In this document: piece by piece, positions 49,593 through 58,839 of the stretch | Layout: the number at the start of each line of letters is the position of its first letter | How positions within the stretch are numbered: position 1 is the stretch's first letter | Position numbers and translations under genes: made by a program | Notes under the pieces: model-generated | The model's database searches: none | Told to the model about the DNA's origin: nothing | Seen by the model: only the letters and a program-made list of their open reading frames with translations | Assembly: GCA_001263235.1 (NCBI GenBank) | Contig: LGRD01000007.1 | Span: 62,001 to 126,000, forward strand | DNA length: 64,000 nucleotides | Reading direction: 5' to 3' | DNA from: Methylibium sp. NZG | GTDB taxonomy: Bacteria > Pseudomonadota > Gammaproteobacteria > Burkholderiales > Burkholderiaceae_C

Positions 49593-51674
49593 TCACCGAC
49601 TCGACAACCGAGCCCGGTCGCGCTTGGCCGCGCTGGCGTCGTGCCGCTTCAGCCAGTCGAAGAACTCGCCGTACCAGAGCTTGGAATTGCGTGGCTTCAG
49701 GATCCAGTGGTTTTCGTCCGGGAACCACACCAGCCGGGCATCGACATCCTTGGCCTTGAGCGTGTTGTAGTAGGCCAGCCCCTGCGCATCGGGCACGCGG
49801 TAGTCGAGCGCGCCGTGCATCACCAGGGTGGGCGTGCGCATCGCCTTGGCGAAGGCGTGCGGGCTTTGCGCGTCGACCTTGGCGCGGTCATTCCAGTACC
49901 AGGCGCCGACTTCCTTGGCGTGCCAGGTGTAGGCGTCGTCGGCAAACATCGCGGTCCAGTCGAAGCAGCCGGCGTGGCACACGTAAGCCTGGTAGCGGCC
50001 GGGCAACAGGTGTCCGTTCATCCACGCCACCATGTAGCCGCCGTACGAGCCGCCCGAGGCGAACACGCGCGTCTTGTCGGCCCATGGTTCCTTCAGCAGC
50101 CGGTCGGTGGCGGCCTCGATGTCCTGCAGTTCGAGCTGCCCCCAGCGGTGCGTGATGCTGTCGAGGAACGCGTTGCCGAAGCCGCTGGAGCCGTGGTAGT
50201 TGACGCAGGCCACCACGTAACCTTGCGCGGCCAGCAGGTGGTTGTTCCAGCGGTAGTGAAAGGTGTCGCCCGACGCCGCGTGCGGGCCGCCGTGAATGAC
50301 CTGCAGCAGCGGGTGCTTCTTCGGTGCGTTTCCTCGCGGCTTTCGACCCTTGCCGCTGCGCTTGAAGCCCGGGGGATAGACCACCCACATCTGCACCTCG
50401 TCGCCCTGCGCGCCCTTGAATGTGATCTCCTCGTGCGGGCCGAGTTGGCAGCGCGCCAGGCGCTCGTCGTTGAAATGCTCCAGCCGCAGCGGCGCGTGGG
50501 CGTGGCGTTGCGCGTAGACGCGCGCCGGGTGGTCCATCGCGTCGGCCACGCTGACCACAACGTCGGCCGCCACATCGAAGCCGTGCAGCCAGCCGCCTTG
50601 CAACGCGACGCTGGCGCTGCGGCTGGCCAGCGTCCAGCGGTACAGGTGGTTGCGGGCGCGGTCTTCGGCGCAGAAGTAGATCGCATCGCCGCTCGCAGCC
50701 CAGCGCAGCGGTGCGCTGACCGAGCGATCCCACGCCCCGCCTTGAAGTTGCCACCCGCCACCGCGTTGCAGCGTGGCCAGGTGCCCCGGCATCGTGTGCT
50801 TCTTGCCCTGGTGGCTGGCGACGAACGCGAGGCTGCTGCCGTCCGGGCTGTAGCGCGGGCCTTCGAAGTCCCACGCCGGGTCGTGCGCCAGCGTCTGAAC
50901 CTTGCCCTGCACTTTGCCCCGCACCTTTCCGCTGGGCAACGATAGCTCGGACAGTGCCTTGGTGTGGTCGAGCTGCTTGCGTGGCCGCGGGTCGTGAACG
51001 AAGGCGATGTGCCGGCCGTCGGGCGCAATGTCGAAGGTGTTGGCGTCTGGCTCGGCGCGCGGCAGCTCCAGCGCCGTGCCTTCAAACAGATCGGTCACGC
51101 GGCCGCTGGCCACGTCGAGCACGTGCAGGTGCGCCACCCGGCCCATCGGCAGCGAGTGGTCCCAGAAGCGGTACTGCGCCTCGCTGGTGACGTAGCCGGT
51201 CTCCTTGCGGTCCTTGAACTCCTTGTAGCGCTTGGCCTGCGCTTTGGTGCCGCGCAGTTCGGGCCACACCCAGGCGATGAAGGCGATGCGCTTGCCGTCG
51301 GGGAACCACTTGAAGGCTTCGATGCCGGGCGCGAAGTTGCTCACGCGGCTGGCCTCGCCGCCGTCGGGGGCGATCACGTAGAGCTGCGGCGTGTCGTCCT
51401 TGGCGCCTTGCTGCTCGCGCTTGGCGACGAAAGCGATGCGATCGCCCGTGGGCGACCACGCCGCCTGCCCGTCCTTCTCGCCACAGGCGGTGAGCCGGCG
51501 CGGCGTGCCGCCGAAAGTGGACAGCAGCCACAGGCTGGTGCTGCCCTTGTTGTCCTCCATCGAGAAGCGGCTCACCGAACACACCGCCTGCGCGCCGTCG
51601 GGCGACAAGGCGAGGCCACCGACCCGCTCGAAGTTCCAGAGGTCGTCGATCGTGAGGGGCTTCTTGGCAGGCAC
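49593..51674 (-). CDS. Prolyl oligopeptidase family (S9) serine peptidase
   Basis: A 693-residue S9C-type peptidase. The N-terminal part is a beta-propeller with WD40-like PD40 repeats (SPTGDRIAFVAKRE, FPDGKRIAFIAW, YSPDGSSLAFVAS); the C-terminal hydrolase has Ser in GGSYGGYM, Asp in HGALDYRVPDA and His in PDENHWILKP. It resembles acylaminoacyl-peptidase and dipeptidyl peptidase 5-like enzymes. No signal peptide is seen, so it is probably cytoplasmic. Its stop lies four bases from the VapB operator. Confidence 0.9.
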   Translation of the reverse strand: MPAKKPLTIDDLWNFERVGGLALSPDGAQAVCSVSRFSMEDNKGSTSLWLLSTFGGTPRRLTACGEKDGQAAWSPTGDRIAFVAKREQQGAKDDTPQLYVIAPDGGEASRVSNFAPGIEAFKWFPDGKRIAFIAWVWPELRGTKAQAKRYKEFKDRKETGYVTSEAQYRFWDHSLPMGRVAHLHVLDVASGRVTDLFEGTALELPRAEPDANTFDIAPDGRHIAFVHDPRPRKQLDHTKALSELSLPSGKVRGKVQGKVQTLAHDPAWDFEGPRYSPDGSSLAFVASHQGKKHTMPGHLATLQRGGGWQLQGGAWDRSVSAPLRWAASGDAIYFCAEDRARNHLYRWTLASRSASVALQGGWLHGFDVAADVVVSVADAMDHPARVYAQRHAHAPLRLEHFNDERLARCQLGPHEEITFKGAQGDEVQMWVVYPPGFKRSGKGRKPRGNAPKKHPLLQVIHGGPHAASGDTFHYRWNNHLLAAQGYVVACVNYHGSSGFGNAFLDSITHRWGQLELQDIEAATDRLLKEPWADKTRVFASGGSYGGYMVAWMNGHLLPGRYQAYVCHAGCFDWTAMFADDAYTWHAKEVGAWYWNDRAKVDAQSPHAFAKAMRTPTLVMHGALDYRVPDAQGLAYYNTLKAKDVDARLVWFPDENHWILKPRNSKLWYGEFFDWLKRHDASAAKRDRARLSSR

Positions 51675-51782
51675 GGGGACGCTCTCCTGGGTTCGGATTC
51701 AGCTCGGTTCGGCTCGGTTCAACAAGGCCGCAGCAGCCGGGCATGCCGCCAAACGAAAATGCCGCGCGCGCCGGCAAGTGTG

Positions 51783-52382
51783 TCAGCGCGGCCGCGCCAG
51801 TTGCCATTGCAACTGCGCCTTTACCTCAGGCCACTCGCCGACGGCCAGGCTGTACATCACGGTGTCGCGCACCGTGCCGTCGCGGCGCAAGGCGTGGTGG
51901 CGCAGCACACCGTCGCGCCGGGCGCCGAGCCGTTCGATGGCGCGTTGGCTCGCGAAGTTGAAGTTGTCGGTGCGCCAGCCCACCAGTTGCGCGCCCAGCG
52001 TCTCGAAGGCGTGCTGCATCAGCAGCAGCTTGCATTCGGTGTTGACGAAGCTGCGCTGCCAACTGCGGCCGTACCAGGTGTAGCCGATCTCCAAGCGGTC
52101 CACCGCCATCACGATGTCGTGGTAGCGCGTGCTGCCCACGATGCGGCCCGAGGCCAGATCGCGCACCGCGAAGGCAAGCATGTGGCCGTCGCGCTGGCCT
52201 TGCAGGGCGGCTTCGACATACGCCTGCGTCTGCTCGGGCTCAGGCACCGAGGTCACGCGCAATGTCCAGAGCTCGCCGTCGGCGGCTGCTTCGCGCAGGC
52301 CGTCGACGTGTTCAAGCGCGAGCGGCTCAAGCCGGACTCGCGCTGACGCAACGGTGCAAGGGTCGGGCTTGATCATCGCCAC
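51783..52382 (-). CDS. GNAT family N-acetyltransferase (RimJ/RimL type)
   Basis: A 199-residue acetyltransferase with RVRLEPLALEHVDGL at the start, IGYTWYGRSWQRSFVNTECK and NFNFASQRAIERLGARRDGV, as in RimJ/RimL-like GNATs. Probably acetylates protein N-termini or small amines; target unknown. Start is either the first or third codon (MAMIKPD). Close to the MoxR gene (nine bp), probably co-transcribed. Confidence 0.85.
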   Translation of the reverse strand: MAMIKPDPCTVASARVRLEPLALEHVDGLREAAADGELWTLRVTSVPEPEQTQAYVEAALQGQRDGHMLAFAVRDLASGRIVGSTRYHDIVMAVDRLEIGYTWYGRSWQRSFVNTECKLLLMQHAFETLGAQLVGWRTDNFNFASQRAIERLGARRDGVLRHHALRRDGTVRDTVMYSLAVGEWPEVKAQLQWQLARPR

Positions 52383-52391
52383 GGCGTTGCT

Positions 52392-53234
52392 TCAGCGGTT
52401 GTGCCGCTGCATGAACACCAGCTTCTCGAACAGCGACACGTCCTGCTCGTTCTTCAGCAGCGCGCCCACGAGCGGCGGCACGGCCACCTTGTCGTCCTTG
52501 CTCTGCAGCGCCTCCAGAGGAATGTCCTCGGCCACCAGCAGCTTGAGCCAGTCGAGCAGCTCGCTGGTGGACGGCTTCTTCTTCAGCCCGGGCAGGTTGC
52601 GCACGTCATAGAAACTCTTCAGCGCGGCCGACAGCAACTGCTTCTTCAGGTCGGGGAAGTGCACCCCCACGATCGACTGCATCGTCTCCGCGTCGGGAAA
52701 CTTGATGTAGTGAAAGAAGCAGCGGCGCAAAAACGCGTCGGGCAACTCCTTCTCGTTGTTCGAGGTGATGAACACGAGCGGCCGGTGCACCGCCTTGACC
52801 AGCTCGCGCGTCTCGTACACATAGAACTCCATGCGGTCGATTTCGCGCAGCAAGTCGTTCGGGAACTCGATGTCGGCCTTGTCGATCTCGTCGATCAGCA
52901 GCGCCACCGGTTTGTCCGCCGTGAAGGCCTGCCACAGCACACCCTTGACGATGTAGTTGTGGATGTCCTTCACCTTCTCGTCGCCCAGCTGGCTGTCGCG
53001 CAGCCGGCTCACCGCGTCGTACTCGTACAGGCCCTGCTGCGCCTTGGTGGTGCTCTTGATGTGCCACTGCAACAGCGGCATGCCCAGCGACTGCGCAACT
53101 TCCTCGGCCAGCATGGTCTTGCCGGTGCCGGGCTCGCCCTTGACCAGCAGCGGGCGTTTGAGTGTGATGGCCGCGTTCACGGCCAGCATCAGGTCGTGCG
53201 TTGCGACGTAGTTCCGGGTGCCTTGAAACTTCAT
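52392..53234 (-). CDS. MoxR family AAA ATPase
   Basis: A 280-residue AAA+ chaperone: Walker A GEPGTGKTMLAEE, Walker B ALLIDEIDKADIEF, sensor 1 VFITSNNEKELPDAFLRR. MoxR ATPases remodel partner proteins with VWA proteins; the CoxE-like VWA gene downstream on this strand is the probable partner. ATG at 53232-53234; upstream frame is unsupported. Divergent from a cytochrome gene. Confidence 0.9.
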   Translation of the reverse strand: MKFQGTRNYVATHDLMLAVNAAITLKRPLLVKGEPGTGKTMLAEEVAQSLGMPLLQWHIKSTTKAQQGLYEYDAVSRLRDSQLGDEKVKDIHNYIVKGVLWQAFTADKPVALLIDEIDKADIEFPNDLLREIDRMEFYVYETRELVKAVHRPLVFITSNNEKELPDAFLRRCFFHYIKFPDAETMQSIVGVHFPDLKKQLLSAALKSFYDVRNLPGLKKKPSTSELLDWLKLLVAEDIPLEALQSKDDKVAVPPLVGALLKNEQDVSLFEKLVFMQRHNR

Positions 53235-53288
53235 AAGTGCGGGCGGTTGGCATACGATGTGAGTGTCAAACCAGTATATAGGCGGCCC

Positions 53289-53294
53289 TATAAT
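53289..53294 (+). promoter_or_regulatory. Consensus -10 box upstream of the cytochrome gene
   Basis: A perfect TATAAT lies 50 bp before the cytochrome c ATG in the MoxR-cytochrome divergent region. A good -35 box at the usual distance is not clear. Confidence 0.45.
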
Positions 53295-53343
53295 TCGCGG
53301 TTGTTCCGCCACACCCGCCCGACCCCTGCCGGCATCTGCAACC

Positions 53344-54009
53344 ATGAAGTACCTGCTCTCCCTCTTGATCCTGTCGGCGGCCGCCCTCGGACCCATGCGC
53401 GTGGCCCAGGCACAGGACGCCAAGGAGGGTGAGAAGAAGGTGGCCATGTGTATCGGCTGCCACGGCATTGCGGGTTACCAGGCGAGCTTCCCCGAGATCC
53501 ACAAGGTGCCCATGATCTCGGGCCAGAACGCCAAGTACATCGTCAACTCGCTGGTGGCCTACAAAAAGGGCGAGCGCAAGCACCCGACCATGCGCGCGAT
53601 CGCCGCATCGCTTTCCGACAAGGACATGGCCGACATCGCTGCGTTCTACGAACAGCACGGCAAAGAAGCCGGCGTCACCGTGCCGGCCACCCCGCCTGCG
53701 CCACCAGCCCAGGTGGCCGAGTTGCTGAAGAAGGGCAACTGCGCGTCCTGCCACGGCGAGAACATGAACAAGCCGATCGACCCCGGCTACCCGAAGCTGG
53801 CGGGGCAGCACGCCGACTATCTTTTCGTGGCGCTCAAGGCTTACCAGATCGACAACAACCCGCAGGTCGGCCGCAGCAACGCCATCATGGTGGGCATGGC
53901 ACGGCCGTTCACGCGGGCCGAGCTCAAGCTGATGGCGGACTACATCGGCTCGCTGCCCGGAGACTTGAAGACGGTTCCCGAGTCGCGCTTTCGCTCGGCC
54001 TCGCGCTGA
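53344..54009 (+). CDS. Diheme cytochrome c (c4-like)
   Basis: A 221-residue periplasmic protein with a signal peptide cleaved near AQAQDA and two heme motifs, CIGCH (36-40) and CASCH (133-137), in two cytochrome c domains joined by an Ala/Pro linker. Candidate distal Met ligands occur in VPMISG and VGMARP. C4-type cytochromes carry electrons to terminal oxidases. Monocistronic, with a strong terminator downstream. Confidence 0.88.
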   Translation: MKYLLSLLILSAAALGPMRVAQAQDAKEGEKKVAMCIGCHGIAGYQASFPEIHKVPMISGQNAKYIVNSLVAYKKGERKHPTMRAIAASLSDKDMADIAAFYEQHGKEAGVTVPATPPAPPAQVAELLKKGNCASCHGENMNKPIDPGYPKLAGQHADYLFVALKAYQIDNNPQVGRSNAIMVGMARPFTRAELKLMADYIGSLPGDLKTVPESRFRSASR

Positions 54010-54050
54010 CCCGCAGCCCGCGCGGTGCGCCGTTGGCGCGCGCCCACCCC

Positions 54051-54080
54051 AAGCCGCTTGAATCTTCAGCGGCTTTTTTT
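54051..54080 (+). terminator. Rho-independent terminator after the cytochrome gene
   Basis: AAGCCGCT, a nine-base loop, AGCGGCTT, then a run of T. The stem and T-tract are textbook. Confidence 0.85.
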
Positions 54081-54168
54081 CCGCCTGCGGCTCTTGAGGC
54101 CTGCGACCATCTCAAGCCGAGCGGGCGCAATCCGATAACAAACCCACCGGTTCAAGCCGCAAGGGTCC

Positions 54169-55452
54169 ATGCTCAAGAAGATCACAACCGACAAGGTGCG
54201 CCTGGGCATGCACCTGCATGCCTTGTGCGGAACCTGGCTGGACCATCCGTTCTGGACCACGCAGTTCAAGCTGCGTGACCCGGCCGCTTTGGCCAAGCTC
54301 CAGGCCAGCGGCGTGGCCGAGTGCTGGATCGACACGGCCAAGGGCCTCGACGTGCTCGCGGCGCCGGCGTCGATCGATGTCGGGACGACGGTCTGTGCTG
54401 AGCCGGCCGGCTTGTCGCCCCAGCCAGCGCAAGCCCAACAACCGATCGTCGACGACCCGCCAGTGGCGCCTGGCCGCACGTCGATGCAGGAAGAGCTGGA
54501 GCGTGCCGCGGTGCTCTTCGCGCAGTCGCGCAGGGCGGTGCAGTCGCTGCTCGGCGAGGCCCGCATGGGCCGCGCGCTCGACGCGTCGCAATGCCTGCCG
54601 CTGGTGAGCGACATCGCCGAGTCGGTCTGGCGAAACTCCGGCGCGCTCGTCAGCCTGGCGCGCCTGAAGACGCACGACGACTACTCCTACATGCATTCGG
54701 TGGCGGTGTGCGCGCTGATGGTGAGCCTGGCCAAACAGCTCGGGCACGACGAGGCCCAGGCGCGCGAGGCCGGACTGGCCGGCCTGATGCACGACATCGG
54801 CAAGGCCAAGATGCCGCTGGAGGTGCTGAACAAGCCCGGCAAGTTGACCGACGCCGAATACAGATTGATGCAACAGCACCCCGAGCGGGGCCATCAGTTG
54901 CTCGGCAGCACCGAAGGCGTGAGCGCAGTGACGTTGGACGTGTGTCTGCACCACCACGAGCGCCCGGACGGCAGGGGCTACCCGCATGGCCTGGCGGGCG
55001 ACGCCATCAGCCTGCCCGCCCGCATGGGCGCGCTGTGCGACGTGTACGACGCCATCACCTCCAATCGTCCCTACAAGGCCGGCTGGGACCCTGCCGATTC
55101 GGTCTCGAAGATGGCGGAGTGGGCGAAGGCCGGGCAGTTCGACCCCGTGCTGTTCCAGGCTTTTGTCAAGAGCCTGGGCATCTACCCGAACGGCTCACTG
55201 GTGCGCATGACGTCGGGCCGGCTCGGCGTGGTGGTCGAGCAGAACCCGAGTGCGCTGGTGTCGCCGCACGTCAAGGTGTTCTTTTCGACCCGCTCCAGCC
55301 TGCCCATCCCGCCCGAAGTGATCGACTTGAGCGACGCGGCCTGCGGCGACCGCATTGCCGGCCGAGAATCGAACCGCGCCTGGCAGTTTGCCCACCTCGA
55401 CGAGCTGTGGGCCGGCGCCGAGACGCTGCGCAAGATTGGCCAGATGCGCTGA
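54169..55452 (+). CDS. HD-GYP domain protein with DUF3391, probable c-di-GMP phosphodiesterase
   Basis: A 427-residue protein. The N-terminal DUF3391-like region (KITTDKVRLGMHLHAL) is followed by an HD-GYP domain with His208-Asp209 in LMHDIGKAKMP and HHHERPDGRGYPHGL, the complete catalytic signature. HD-GYP enzymes hydrolyse cyclic di-GMP. It lies some 2 kb from an MSHA pilus operon whose MshE carries the c-di-GMP-binding motif. Start ATG 54169. No sensor domain is visible. Confidence 0.9.
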   Translation: MLKKITTDKVRLGMHLHALCGTWLDHPFWTTQFKLRDPAALAKLQASGVAECWIDTAKGLDVLAAPASIDVGTTVCAEPAGLSPQPAQAQQPIVDDPPVAPGRTSMQEELERAAVLFAQSRRAVQSLLGEARMGRALDASQCLPLVSDIAESVWRNSGALVSLARLKTHDDYSYMHSVAVCALMVSLAKQLGHDEAQAREAGLAGLMHDIGKAKMPLEVLNKPGKLTDAEYRLMQQHPERGHQLLGSTEGVSAVTLDVCLHHHERPDGRGYPHGLAGDAISLPARMGALCDVYDAITSNRPYKAGWDPADSVSKMAEWAKAGQFDPVLFQAFVKSLGIYPNGSLVRMTSGRLGVVVEQNPSALVSPHVKVFFSTRSSLPIPPEVIDLSDAACGDRIAGRESNRAWQFAHLDELWAGAETLRKIGQMR

Positions 55453-55693
55453 AGGCCGGCCCGACCGACGTCGGGCGGCGTCGCTGGTCGCTTCCCCAAA
55501 GCGGGCGATCCTCGTGGCACCGACCTCGTCGACTGAAGGGTCAAACATCGACCGCGCGATGGCGGCACGAATCCTGCTGGCCCTGGCGATGCCTTCGGCG
55601 GCGGCACAGGTTTTCCCGCTCTCGTGGCGAGGGGGCAGCCCCCTAAACTCAGCCCACTTTCCCCAGCCTCATTTCCCATCGCAGGAGCACAGC

Positions 55694-57283
55694 ATGACGC
55701 GACTTCACTCTTTGGCCTTGGCGGCCGCGCTCGCCGCCGCTGCGGTCCCGTTGCAAGCCCAGACCTTGCGCTGGGCCAGCCAGGGCGACCCGCAGACCAT
55801 GGACCCGCACTCGCAGAACGAGTCCATGACCAACATGATGAACGGCCAGGTCTACGAACGGCTGGTGGTGCGCGACAAGGGGCTGGCGATCCGCCCCAGC
55901 CTGGCCACCGAGTGGACGCAGGTCTCGCCGCTGCTGTGGCGCTTCAAGCTGCGCCCGAACGTGAAGTTCCATGATGGCTCGCCATTCACTGCCGACGACG
56001 TGGTGTTCTCCATCGAGCGCGGCCAGCAGCCCACCTCGCAGATCAACAACTACGCCACCGCCGTGGGCACGGCGCGCAAGGTAGACGACCTCACGGTGGA
56101 ATTCGACCTCAAGGCCGTCAACCCGATCTTCCTGCAGCACCTGGACGCGCTGTGGATCATGAGCAAGGGCTGGAGCGAAAAGAACAAGGTCACCAAGCCA
56201 CTGGACTTCAAGAACAAGGAAGAGAGCTTCGCCTCGCAAAACACCAACGGCACCGGCCCGTTCATCCTCGTGAGCCGCGCGCCGGGCATCAAGACCACCT
56301 ACAAGCGCAACCCGAACTGGTGGGGCAAGCAAGAGGGCAACGTGCAGGAGATCGTCTACACGCAGATCTCCAACGACGCGACCCGGCTGGCCGCGCTCGT
56401 CTCCGGCGAGGTCGACTTCATCCTCGACCCCGCGCCGCGCGACGTCGCCCGGCTGCGCAACACCGCCGGCGTGAAGGTGATCGACGGCCCCGAAAATCGC
56501 ATCGTCTTCATCGGCATGGACCAGGGGCGTGACGAGTTGCTCTACAGCAGCGTCAAGGGCAAGAACCCCTTCAAGGACCTGCGCGTGCGCCGCGCGCTGT
56601 ACCACGCCGTCGACATCGAGACGATGAAGACCAAGCTGATGAACGGCCAGTCCTTCCCCACCGGCGGCATGACGCCGTCGCCGCTGGCCGCTTACAACGA
56701 CGCCGAGATCGAAAAGCGCCTGCCCTTCGACCTGGCGCTGGCCAAGCGGCTCATGACGGAGGCCGGCTACCCGGACGGCTTCGAGGTGCAGCTCGACTGC
56801 CCGAACAACCGCTACATCCAGGACGAGGAAATCTGCGTTGCACTGGCCGCCATGTGGGCGCAGATCAACGTCAAGATCAAGGTCGTGGCGCAGCCGCGCG
56901 CCACCTACTTCCCCAAGCTCGAGAAGTACGACTTCAGCATGTACATGCTCGGCTGGGGCGGCGCGGTGACCGATGCCGAAACCACCCTCACGCCGGTGCT
57001 GCGCAACAACCTGGGTGAAAAGGGCATCGGCTTCTACAACTACGGCAAGGCCAGGAACGACAAGGCCGACGCGCTGGCCGCACAGTCCAGCACCGAGGCC
57101 GACCCGAAGAAGCGCGAAGAACTGGTGAAGGCCGCGCTCCGCGAGTTCAAGGAGCAGGTGGCGGTGATCCCGCTGCACCGGCAGGTCATTCCCTGGGCGG
57201 CGCGCAGCAACATCGAGGTCGTGCACCGCGCAGACAACTGGTTCGAGGTGCAGTGGGTGAAGATCGGCAAGTCGGGCAATTGA
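55694..57283 (+). CDS. Peptide/oligopeptide-type ABC substrate-binding protein (SBP_bac_5)
   Basis: A 529-residue periplasmic binding protein. Signal peptide MTRLHSLALAAALAAAAV to QAQTLRW; family motifs DPHSQNESMTNMMNGQVYE, WRFKLRPNVKFHDGSPFTA and LRVRRALYHAVDIETM are clear. GCAGGAGCAC is the ribosome binding site. No permease or ATPase genes follow, so it is an orphan binding protein of the DppA type; ligand unknown. Ends 27 bp from the convergent mshP-like gene. Confidence 0.88.
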   Translation: MTRLHSLALAAALAAAAVPLQAQTLRWASQGDPQTMDPHSQNESMTNMMNGQVYERLVVRDKGLAIRPSLATEWTQVSPLLWRFKLRPNVKFHDGSPFTADDVVFSIERGQQPTSQINNYATAVGTARKVDDLTVEFDLKAVNPIFLQHLDALWIMSKGWSEKNKVTKPLDFKNKEESFASQNTNGTGPFILVSRAPGIKTTYKRNPNWWGKQEGNVQEIVYTQISNDATRLAALVSGEVDFILDPAPRDVARLRNTAGVKVIDGPENRIVFIGMDQGRDELLYSSVKGKNPFKDLRVRRALYHAVDIETMKTKLMNGQSFPTGGMTPSPLAAYNDAEIEKRLPFDLALAKRLMTEAGYPDGFEVQLDCPNNRYIQDEEICVALAAMWAQINVKIKVVAQPRATYFPKLEKYDFSMYMLGWGGAVTDAETTLTPVLRNNLGEKGIGFYNYGKARNDKADALAAQSSTEADPKKREELVKAALREFKEQVAVIPLHRQVIPWAARSNIEVVHRADNWFEVQWVKIGKSGN

Positions 57284-57310
57284 TCGGCGGGGACGTGGCG
57301 GGCTGCTGCG

Positions 57311-57754
57311 TCAGCGCGTGACCCAGGCGCTGACCCGGCGCTCGACGTAGTCGCCGTTCACCCCTCCGGGGCAGGCAGCGGCATTGCAGCCTGTGGCACT
57401 GATCGAGTAGCTGCGAACGGTTGCCGCGCCTTCGGTGTGCGTGCCGGTCAGCACGCACGTCACCGTGGTGCGGTAGCCCGCCAGCGTGGCTGGCAGCACT
57501 AGGGTCTGCGACGCAGGGCACACCGGTGCCGAGGTGCGGGTGATCTGGAAGCGTGCCCACTCGAGCCCGGCTTCGGCCGCCTGGGCAGCGCGCGCAGCCG
57601 ACAACTCCTGTGAAAACGCGGTGTGGACGGACGTGACGAGCGACACGCCGTAGGCGCTCAGCACGCCCATCATCACCAGCGCGGCCATCACCAGCATGCC
57701 AGAGGCGCCAGTCTGGCGGCGGTGGCGTGGACCCTGCGAGGCGCGCCGCATCAT
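57311..57754 (-). CDS. mshP: MshP/PilX-like pilus assembly protein
   Basis: A 147-residue protein with one N-terminal hydrophobic helix (GMLVMAALVMMGVLSAYGVSLV) followed by QAAEAGLEWARFQ, as in MshP and PilX-type minor pilus proteins, and two Cys near the C-terminus (CNAAACPG). Its ATG overlaps the upstream gene stop. Last gene of the pilus operon visible here; no mshQ follows. Confidence 0.75.
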   Translation of the reverse strand: MMRRASQGPRHRRQTGASGMLVMAALVMMGVLSAYGVSLVTSVHTAFSQELSAARAAQAAEAGLEWARFQITRTSAPVCPASQTLVLPATLAGYRTTVTCVLTGTHTEGAATVRSYSISATGCNAAACPGGVNGDYVERRVSAWVTR

Positions 57755-58839
57755 CCGCCCTCGGTGACGGGTGCCATCAGCACCAGTTCTGAAAACTCAG
57801 GCGGCGCCCCGGCCGAAACCGGCCGCGTCATACGCAGCCACAGGTTCACCATGCCGCCGCGCGCGCCGGTGGCGGTGTAGCTGAAGCGGCAGGCCGTCAC
57901 GCCCACCGCCAATGGCGCCGTCTGTGCGCCGCCGAAGGCCGCCGGTTGCAAGGCGCCGATGGCGTAGCCATCATGACGCTGCAGCAGTTGGGTTGTCGGG
58001 TCGCACTCGTAGCTCACCGGGCCGGACACGACATAGAACCGGCGGGTCCCTGCCAGGGCCGGAAAGCTGTGCGGTGCGATGCTCATGCGAGTGCTGCCTG
58101 AGACTGCGGCGGTGGCCGTCAGGCGGGATTTGATGCCGCCCACCACCGGCCCTGCACCACCCGCGTACGGGTCGCCGCTGGGAACACCCGGACCGAGTGG
58201 GTTCACCACCACATAGTCAGAGCCCGGGACAGGAGCATCCCCCCTCAGCGCGCCGAGCGACATGAAGCAGCGTTCGGTGCAGGCGGCCTCGAGCGAGTCG
58301 TGATTGGCCGACAGATTGCACACCGCCGGGCAGCTTTGTGGGCCGCCTGAGGGGCCACTGCGATGCCGGCCTTCGGCGCGAACCTCCAAAAACTCCAGCA
58401 GCTGTCGGGAGCCCACCGTCCGCACGCGAACGCTGTTGGGCAGTGCGCGCGCCAGATCGGCGCCGAGTCGGGCCTGCACGGTGTCGAGTTCGGTGGTGGC
58501 GCCTGCGCGCGCGCTGGCCTCCAGGTAGGCGGTCATCGGGATGCGCAGCATCGGCACAGCCACCAGCGCCATGGTGCTGAGCAAGGTGATCGACACGATG
58601 AGCTCCACCAGCGTGAAGCCCCGTGCCGCTGTGCGGGCGCGGGCCGCAGTTGCGCCAAGGCGACGCTGAACAAGTCCCCGCGAGTGCGCGCGCCCTGATT
58701 TGGGATGGGCTGCAGGGCGCAAACCGCAGCCATAGCCCAAGCTATGGCGAGGATTTGCAACGCAGCAGGCCGCCCAAAGCAGGGATGCGCGTGCCGCGAG
58801 GGACTTGTTCAGCGTTGCCCTAAATCCGGTTCGGCGCAT
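57751..58839 (-). CDS. mshO: MshO-like pseudopilin with a 74-residue leader created by an inserted element
   Basis: The mature part begins after Gly74 with FTLVELIVSITLLSTMA, a type IV prepilin signal, and continues as a PilW/MshO-type protein. The only in-frame ATG (58837-58839) overlaps the end of the mshD gene as expected for this operon. Between it and the cleavage site an approximately 161-bp palindromic element stays open in frame and adds about 54 residues. No in-frame ATG or GTG exists between element and cleavage site. Normal leaders are up to about 30 residues, so processing or expression may be impaired. Confidence 0.75.
   Translation of the reverse strand: MRRTGFRATLNKSLAARASLLWAACCVANPRHSLGYGCGLRPAAHPKSGRAHSRGLVQRRLGATAARARTAARGFTLVELIVSITLLSTMALVAVPMLRIPMTAYLEASARAGATTELDTVQARLGADLARALPNSVRVRTVGSRQLLEFLEVRAEGRHRSGPSGGPQSCPAVCNLSANHDSLEAACTERCFMSLGALRGDAPVPGSDYVVVNPLGPGVPSGDPYAGGAGPVVGGIKSRLTATAAVSGSTRMSIAPHSFPALAGTRRFYVVSGPVSYECDPTTQLLQRHDGYAIGALQPAAFGGAQTAPLAVGVTACRFSYTATGARGGMVNLWLRMTRPVSAGAPPEFSELVLMAPVTEGG
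58659..58819. mobile_element. MITE-like palindromic element in the mshO leader
   Basis: Inverted ends: left GGCGACGCTGAACAAGTCCC, right (reverse complement) GGCAACGCTGAACAAGTCCC, followed by CGCG. The centre holds GCCATAGCCCAAGCTATGGC flanked by GGCGCAAACCGCA and GAGGATTTGCAACG, the same core as the elements at 25.6 kb. No transposase. Confidence 0.8.
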
